A stretch of DNA of 64,000 bases from NCBI GenBank assembly GCA_963712065.1, contig CAVQGM010000002.1, forward strand, positions 1,178,001 to 1,242,000. The letters are read 5' to 3'. Source of the DNA: CAVQGM01 sp963712065 (lineage in GTDB: Bacteria; Actinomycetota; Acidimicrobiia; Acidimicrobiales; Acidimicrobilacustridaceae). A program made the position numbers and the translations under genes. The notes below the pieces were generated by a model. It searched no databases, was not told the origin of the DNA, and saw only the letters and a list, made by a program, of their open reading frames with translations. How positions within the stretch are numbered: the stretch's first letter is position 1; every line of letters begins with the position of its first letter. This document shows positions 60,390 to 64,000 of this stretch, one piece after another.

Positions 60390-60785
60390 GTGCCCGCCTA
60401 TGCCCCCACCCAGGTCGCCGAGCTGCTCGGCGTCACCCCCGACACGGTCCGGCGATGGTGCGACGACGGAAAGCTCCGCGCCACGCGCTCGAAGGGCGGC
60501 CACCGGACCATCGACGGCAGGGAGCTGGCCCGCTACCTCACCGAGCAGACCGCCGCGTTCGAGGCCCCGTCGCTGTTCGGCCAGTCGGCCCGCAACCGGC
60601 TCACCGGCATCGTCACCCGGGTCGAGCGGGACAAGCTCACCGCCGTCGTGGAGATCCACGCCCCGCCCCACCGGCTGGTGTCGCTCATGACCCGCGAGGC
60701 CGCCGACGAGTTGGCCATCACGGTCGGCGACCTGGCCACCGCGGCGGTCAAGGCCACCAACGTCGTCGTGGAGATCCCCAGGTAG
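60390..60785 (+). CDS. HTH-TOBE molybdate-responsive regulator
   Basis: 131 residues from GTG 60390. The N-terminal MerR/excisionase-like helix-turn-helix is YAPTQVAELLGVTPDTVRRWCDDGKLRATRSKGGHRTIDGREL (about residues 4-48). The C-terminal TOBE/Mop domain, NRLTGIVTRVERDKLTAVVEIHAPPHRLVSLMTREAADEL (about 68-130), binds molybdate or tungstate in related proteins. It thus resembles a minimal ModE with a different DNA-binding head. It precedes modABC by 6 bases and is likely their metal-responsive regulator. Confidence 0.87.
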   Translation: MPAYAPTQVAELLGVTPDTVRRWCDDGKLRATRSKGGHRTIDGRELARYLTEQTAAFEAPSLFGQSARNRLTGIVTRVERDKLTAVVEIHAPPHRLVSLMTREAADELAITVGDLATAAVKATNVVVEIPR

Positions 60786-60791
60786 CCGACC

Positions 60792-61604
60792 ATGCGTCGG
60801 GTTCGGGCCCCCCTCCTCCTCCTGGTCGCCGTCACGCTCGCCTTCGTCGGCAGCGCCTGCGGCCCCGACGACGACACCTCGACCGCGACCACCGACACGA
60901 CGGAGGCGCGTACGGCCACGGGGTCCATCACCGTGTCGGCTGCGGCGTCGCTCACCGAGCCGTTCCGTGCCATCGACGAGGCGTTCAGGACCGCCAACCC
61001 CGAGGTGACCGAGGTGACCTTCACCTTCGACTCGTCGGGCACCCTCGCCGCCCAGATCCGGGAGGGAGCGCCCGCCGACGTGCTCGCGTCGGCCGACCAG
61101 GCGAGCATGACCGAGGTGGTCGACGCCGACCTCGCCGCCGGCACGCCCGAGGTGTTCGCCCGCAACCAGCTCGCCATCGTCGTCAAGAAGGGCAACCCCG
61201 AGGGCATCACGTCCCTCGCCGATCTCGCCGACGCCGGCACCGTCTCGCTCTGCGGCCGGGACGTGCCCTGCGGTCGCTACGCCGAGGAGGCGCTGGGGAA
61301 GGCGGGCGTCACCATCCCCGAGACCTCGATCACGCGAGGCCAGAACGCCAAGGCCACGTTCACCGCCGTGGCCGAGGGCGACGCCGTGGCCGGGATCGTC
61401 TACGTCACCGACATCACCGGTGACGCCACCGAGGCGATCGTCATCCCCGCCGACCAGAACGTCATCGCCACCTACCCGGTGGCCGCCCTCTCGGGGTCGG
61501 GCAACCCGGCCACCGCCGAGGCCTTCGTCGCCTTCCTCCTCGCACCCGAGGCCCAGGCCATCCTCGCCGACGCCGGGTTCCTGCCCCGGACTGGACCACC
61601 TTGA
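60792..61604 (+). CDS. modA: molybdate ABC transporter substrate-binding lipoprotein
   Basis: 270 residues from ATG 60792. Lipoprotein signal with lipobox VGSAC (Cys about residue 23). Mature motifs match ModA: ITVSAAASLTEPFRAIDEAF, TFDSSGTLAAQIREGAPADVLASAD, NQLAIVVKKGNP, VSLCGRDVPCGRYAEEAL and GIVYVTD. The two Ser-rich loops bind the oxyanion. It captures molybdate outside the membrane and delivers it to ModB. Its stop overlaps the TTG of modB. Confidence 0.92.
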   Translation: MRRVRAPLLLLVAVTLAFVGSACGPDDDTSTATTDTTEARTATGSITVSAAASLTEPFRAIDEAFRTANPEVTEVTFTFDSSGTLAAQIREGAPADVLASADQASMTEVVDADLAAGTPEVFARNQLAIVVKKGNPEGITSLADLADAGTVSLCGRDVPCGRYAEEALGKAGVTIPETSITRGQNAKATFTAVAEGDAVAGIVYVTDITGDATEAIVIPADQNVIATYPVAALSGSGNPATAEAFVAFLLAPEAQAILADAGFLPRTGPP

Positions 61605-62392
61605 CGCGCACCCGGCGACGGCCACCCGTGCTCGTCGTGGGGGTCGCCGCCCTCGCCGTCGGTTTCTTCGCGCTCCCCCTCCTCGGGCTGCTGCAACGGG
61701 CGTCGTGGTCGACCCTGTGGGAAGACCTGAGCACCCCCGAGGCCCGAGCTGCCCTCCGCCTGTCGCTCGTCTGTTCGCTGTCGGCGACGGCCCTGTCGAT
61801 CCTGCTCGGCCTGCCGTTGGCGTGGACCCTCGCCCGGGTCCCGTTCCCGGGCAAGGCGGCGGTGCGCGCCCTCGTGCTGCTCCCCCTCGTGCTCCCCCCG
61901 GTCGTCGGTGGCGTCGCCCTCCTGGCGGCGTTCAGTCGCCGCGGCATGGCCGGCCAGTACCTCTTCGACTGGTTCGGCATCCAGCTCACGTTCTCGACCG
62001 CGGGTGCGGTGCTGGCCGAGACGTTCGTGGCCCTCCCGTTCTTCGTCATCACCGTCGAAGCCGCCCTGCGGTCGATGGACCAGCGCTACGAGCAGGTGGC
62101 CTCGACGCTGGGCGCCGGGCGGTGGACGACCTTCCGCCGGGTGACGGCGCCGCTCATCGCGCCCTCGATCGTGGCCGGCGCCGTGCTCGCCTGGGCCCGG
62201 GCCCTGGGCGAGTTCGGGGCCACCATCACCTTCGCCGGCAACATCGAGGGCCGCACCCAGACGCTCCCCCTCGCCGTCTACCTCTTCCTCGACAGCCGAC
62301 CCGACGGCGCCGTCGCCCTCAGCCTCGTGCTGCTCGCCGTGTCGCTCGTGGTGCTGGTGTCGCTGCGAGACCGATGGCTGGAGCGGGCATGA
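61601..62392 (+). CDS. modB: molybdate ABC transporter permease
   Basis: 263 residues from TTG 61601, overlapping the modA stop (TTGA). Five to six hydrophobic helices and the permease EAA motif (EQVASTLGAGRWTTFRRVTAPLIAPSI) are typical of ModB/CysT proteins, and LGEFGATITFAGNIEGRTQTLPLAVY is characteristic of molybdate permeases. It forms the membrane channel with ModC. Confidence 0.92.
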   Translation: MTRTRRRPPVLVVGVAALAVGFFALPLLGLLQRASWSTLWEDLSTPEARAALRLSLVCSLSATALSILLGLPLAWTLARVPFPGKAAVRALVLLPLVLPPVVGGVALLAAFSRRGMAGQYLFDWFGIQLTFSTAGAVLAETFVALPFFVITVEAALRSMDQRYEQVASTLGAGRWTTFRRVTAPLIAPSIVAGAVLAWARALGEFGATITFAGNIEGRTQTLPLAVYLFLDSRPDGAVALSLVLLAVSLVVLVSLRDRWLERA

Positions 62393-63444
62393 CCCTCCAC
62401 GCCACCCTCGACGTGCGGCGAGCGCCGTTCCATCTCGACATCGACCTCGACGTGGCCCCCGGCGAGGTGGTCGCGCTGCTCGGTCCCAACGGCTCGGGCA
62501 AGTCCACCGCGCTCCATGCCGTGGCCGGCCTGCTGGCCGTCGACGCCGGCACCGTGACCATCGACGGCGAGCCCCTCGACGACCCGGTCGCCGACCGGTT
62601 CGTGCCCGCGGAGCGACGCCCCGTCTCGCTCGTGTTCCAGGACTACCTGCTGTTCCCCCACCTCTCGGCCCTCGACAACGTGGCCTTCGGCCTGCGCGCC
62701 CGCGGCACGCCGAGCGCCGAAGCCCGCGCCACCGCCGGCGCTTGGCTCGACCGGATGGGCCTCTCCGACCTCGGTGGGCGCAAGCCCCGACGGCTCTCGG
62801 GCGGCCAGGCCCAGCGGGTCGCGCTGGCCCGGGCCCTCGCGCCCCACCCACGTGTGCTGCTGCTCGACGAGCCGCTCGCGGCGCTCGACGCCGGCACCCG
62901 GGCCGCGGTGCGACGCGACCTGCGTCACCACCTCTCCGCCTTCGACGGCGCCACGGTGCTCGTCACCCATGACCCGCTCGACGCCCTGGCCCTGGCCTCG
63001 CGGGTCGTGGTGCTCGACGGAGGGAGGGTCACCCAGGCGGGGCCCATCGCCGAGCTCACCGCCCGGCCCCGGTCGCGCTACGTCGCCGAGCTGGTGGGGC
63101 TGAACCTGATCGCCGGCGCGGCCCACGGCCACGCCGTCGCCATCGGCGACGCCGGCGCCACCCTCGCGATCGCCGACGCGGCAGAGGGAGACGTGTTCGC
63201 CCTCGTGCACCCCCACGCCGTCGCGGTGCACACCGTCGAGCCCGAGGGCAGCCCCCGCAACCGCTGGCCCGCCCGCATCGCCGGGCTCGACCTGCTCGGC
63301 GACCGGGTGCGCCTCCGCCTCGACGGACCGGTGCCGCTGATCGCCGAGGTCACGGCCGACGCCGTCGCCTCGCTCGACCTGCACGAGGGCCGAGACGTGT
63401 GGGCCACGGTCAAGGCCACCGAGGTCACCACCTACCCTCGATGA
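62389..63444 (+). CDS. modC: molybdate ABC transporter ATP-binding protein
   Basis: 351 residues from ATG 62389 (ATGA overlap with modB). ATPase: Walker A LGPNGSGKST, Q-loop VFQDYLLFPHL, signature LSGGQAQRVALARAL, Walker B VLLLDEPLAALD and switch VTHDP. The C-terminal ~80 residues (NRWPARIAGLDLLGDRVRLRLDGPVPLIAEVTADAV) resemble the TOBE domain of ModC. The first ~25 residues are slightly unusual in length. It powers molybdate uptake. The stop overlaps the start of the next gene. Confidence 0.92.
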   Translation: MTLHATLDVRRAPFHLDIDLDVAPGEVVALLGPNGSGKSTALHAVAGLLAVDAGTVTIDGEPLDDPVADRFVPAERRPVSLVFQDYLLFPHLSALDNVAFGLRARGTPSAEARATAGAWLDRMGLSDLGGRKPRRLSGGQAQRVALARALAPHPRVLLLDEPLAALDAGTRAAVRRDLRHHLSAFDGATVLVTHDPLDALALASRVVVLDGGRVTQAGPIAELTARPRSRYVAELVGLNLIAGAAHGHAVAIGDAGATLAIADAAEGDVFALVHPHAVAVHTVEPEGSPRNRWPARIAGLDLLGDRVRLRLDGPVPLIAEVTADAVASLDLHEGRDVWATVKATEVTTYPR

Positions 63445-64000
63445 GCTCACGAGCCCGACGAGGTCGGTCCTCCCACTATCGTCGCCTCGTCCGCGGTTGC
63501 CACCCCGACTCCAGCGCCGCCGTCGGCTACGCCCGGGGGCGCCTCGAGAACGAGCTGCCCGGCTGGCTGCGCTACCACGACCTCGAGCACACGGCCGGCC
63601 TGGTCGTGCCCGCCGCCGAGCTGCTCGCCGCCGACCTCGCCCTGGCACCGACCGATCGCGACCTGCTCGTCACCGCCGCCTGGTTCCACGACATCGGCTT
63701 CGTGGAGCGCTACGAGGACAACGAGGAGGTCGCCATCCGGGTCGTGCGCGAGGTCCTCCCGACCTTCGACTACTCCCCCGATCAGGTCGACGCCGTCGCC
63801 GGGGCCATCTGGGCCACCCGGGTGCCGCAGAGCCCTGCCACCCCACTCGCCGAGGTCATGTGCGACGCCGACCTGTTCGTGCTCGGCACCGACCGCTTCT
63901 TCGAGCGGAACGAGGCGTTGCGCGACGAGCTCGAGATCGCCGGCACCGCCTTCTCGGATGCGCAGTGGCTGCGGACGCAGATCGCCTTCCTCGAGTCGCA
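63441..64000 (+). CDS. HD-domain phosphohydrolase-like protein (3' partial)
   Basis: ATG 63441 overlaps the modC stop (ATGA), and the frame is open for 186 codons to the right window edge. HD-type metal residues are visible: YHDLEHT (His), AAWFHDIGF (His-Asp pair) and VMCDADLFVLG (Asp). The arrangement matches single-domain HD/PDEase-like hydrolases, often fused downstream to adenylate/guanylate cyclase or other domains, which would lie beyond the window. It may act on nucleotides or cyclic nucleotides. Transcription with the molybdate operon is implied, though a functional link is unclear. Confidence 0.82.
   Translation, partial: MSSRARRGRSSHYRRLVRGCHPDSSAAVGYARGRLENELPGWLRYHDLEHTAGLVVPAAELLAADLALAPTDRDLLVTAAWFHDIGFVERYEDNEEVAIRVVREVLPTFDYSPDQVDAVAGAIWATRVPQSPATPLAEVMCDADLFVLGTDRFFERNEALRDELEIAGTAFSDAQWLRTQIAFLES

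Noticed and set aside
1..64000. CRISPR array, insertion sequence, prophage or integrative element
   Set aside because: No regularly spaced repeats beyond short tandem tracts, no transposase or integrase motifs, and uniform base composition.
1..64000. tRNA, rRNA or riboswitch genes
   Set aside because: No cloverleaf, rRNA core or recognisable riboswitch consensus was seen in the intergenic gaps, which are all short.

Overview
This is a GC-rich bacterial chromosome segment. The gene families, the frequent GTG/TTG starts, the dense ATGA/GTGA gene overlaps and the recurrent -10 box (TAnnnT) placed 6-8 bases before a start codon (leaderless transcripts) all point to an actinobacterium. An Acidimicrobiia-like lineage is my inference. 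I see no rRNA, tRNA, CRISPR array, insertion sequence or phage gene.

Region 1 (1-14.6 kb) is a glycoconjugate or secondary-metabolite type locus. A PP-loop ATP-pyrophosphatase and a frameshifted GT-B-like protein lie on the + strand. They converge on a tightly overlapping minus-strand operon read from about 14.6 kb down to 2.36 kb: a glycosidase-glycosyltransferase 2 fusion, a ChbG/YdjC-type deacetylase, two ABC-exporter half-transporters, a GT-B-like protein, a GT2, a methyltransferase-like/purple-acid-phosphatase-like fusion and another GT-B-like protein. The three GT-B-like proteins are paralogues of one another.

Region 2 (14.8-29 kb) holds mixed single genes: MOSC, DUF1697, a membrane protein, a hydrolase lipoprotein, a Calx-beta secreted protein, an aminotransferase, a hemerythrin, PNPOx-like and PNPOx-GAF proteins, a dehydrogenase divergent from a TetR regulator with a palindromic operator between them, DNA glycosylase Tag, a cupin, an alpha/beta hydrolase and a Tat lipoprotein intradiol dioxygenase. 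Region 3 (28.8-33 kb) is redox and nitrogen related: a HiPIP-like mini-protein, a GerMN/AMIN-like protein, an NsrR/IscR-like Rrf2 regulator, a cupredoxin-NirK fusion with an operator-like dyad, and YwiC.

Region 4 (33-43 kb) is a catabolic minus-strand operon: a DUF2855 protein, SDR, TetR, a DUF1330-like protein, a haloalkane-dehalogenase-like hydrolase, an arylsulfatase, an SRPBCC protein and a second, frameshifted sulfatase, followed by an MGT-type glycosyltransferase with a 20-bp tandem repeat in its leader. Region 5 (43-51.4 kb) carries a lipoprotein, SDRs, nitronate monooxygenase, an ECF sigma factor fused to a zinc-finger anti-sigma-like tail, a CstR-like persulfide sensor divergent from a TauE/SafE exporter with two operators, an AhpD-like protein and a PHM-like copper lipoprotein.

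Region 6 (51.4-60.2 kb) is a minus-strand catabolic stretch: an epimerase and a TPP enzyme, then an SDR and SRPBCC, then an operon of reductase, SDR, Baeyer-Villiger monooxygenase and enoyl-CoA hydratase. Region 7 (60.4-64 kb) is a molybdate uptake operon (HTH-TOBE regulator, ModA, ModB, ModC) running into a partial HD-domain gene.

Several otherwise intact genes need a one-base correction to be read through (near 1.47, 31.84, 42.02 and 59.16 kb, and about four places in the sulfatase at 35.0-35.6 kb). Many of these sites are G/C runs, so sequencing or assembly indels should be excluded before any of them is called a pseudogene. No gene-free stretch exceeds about 260 bases; the longest (28557-28814) contains repeats described below.
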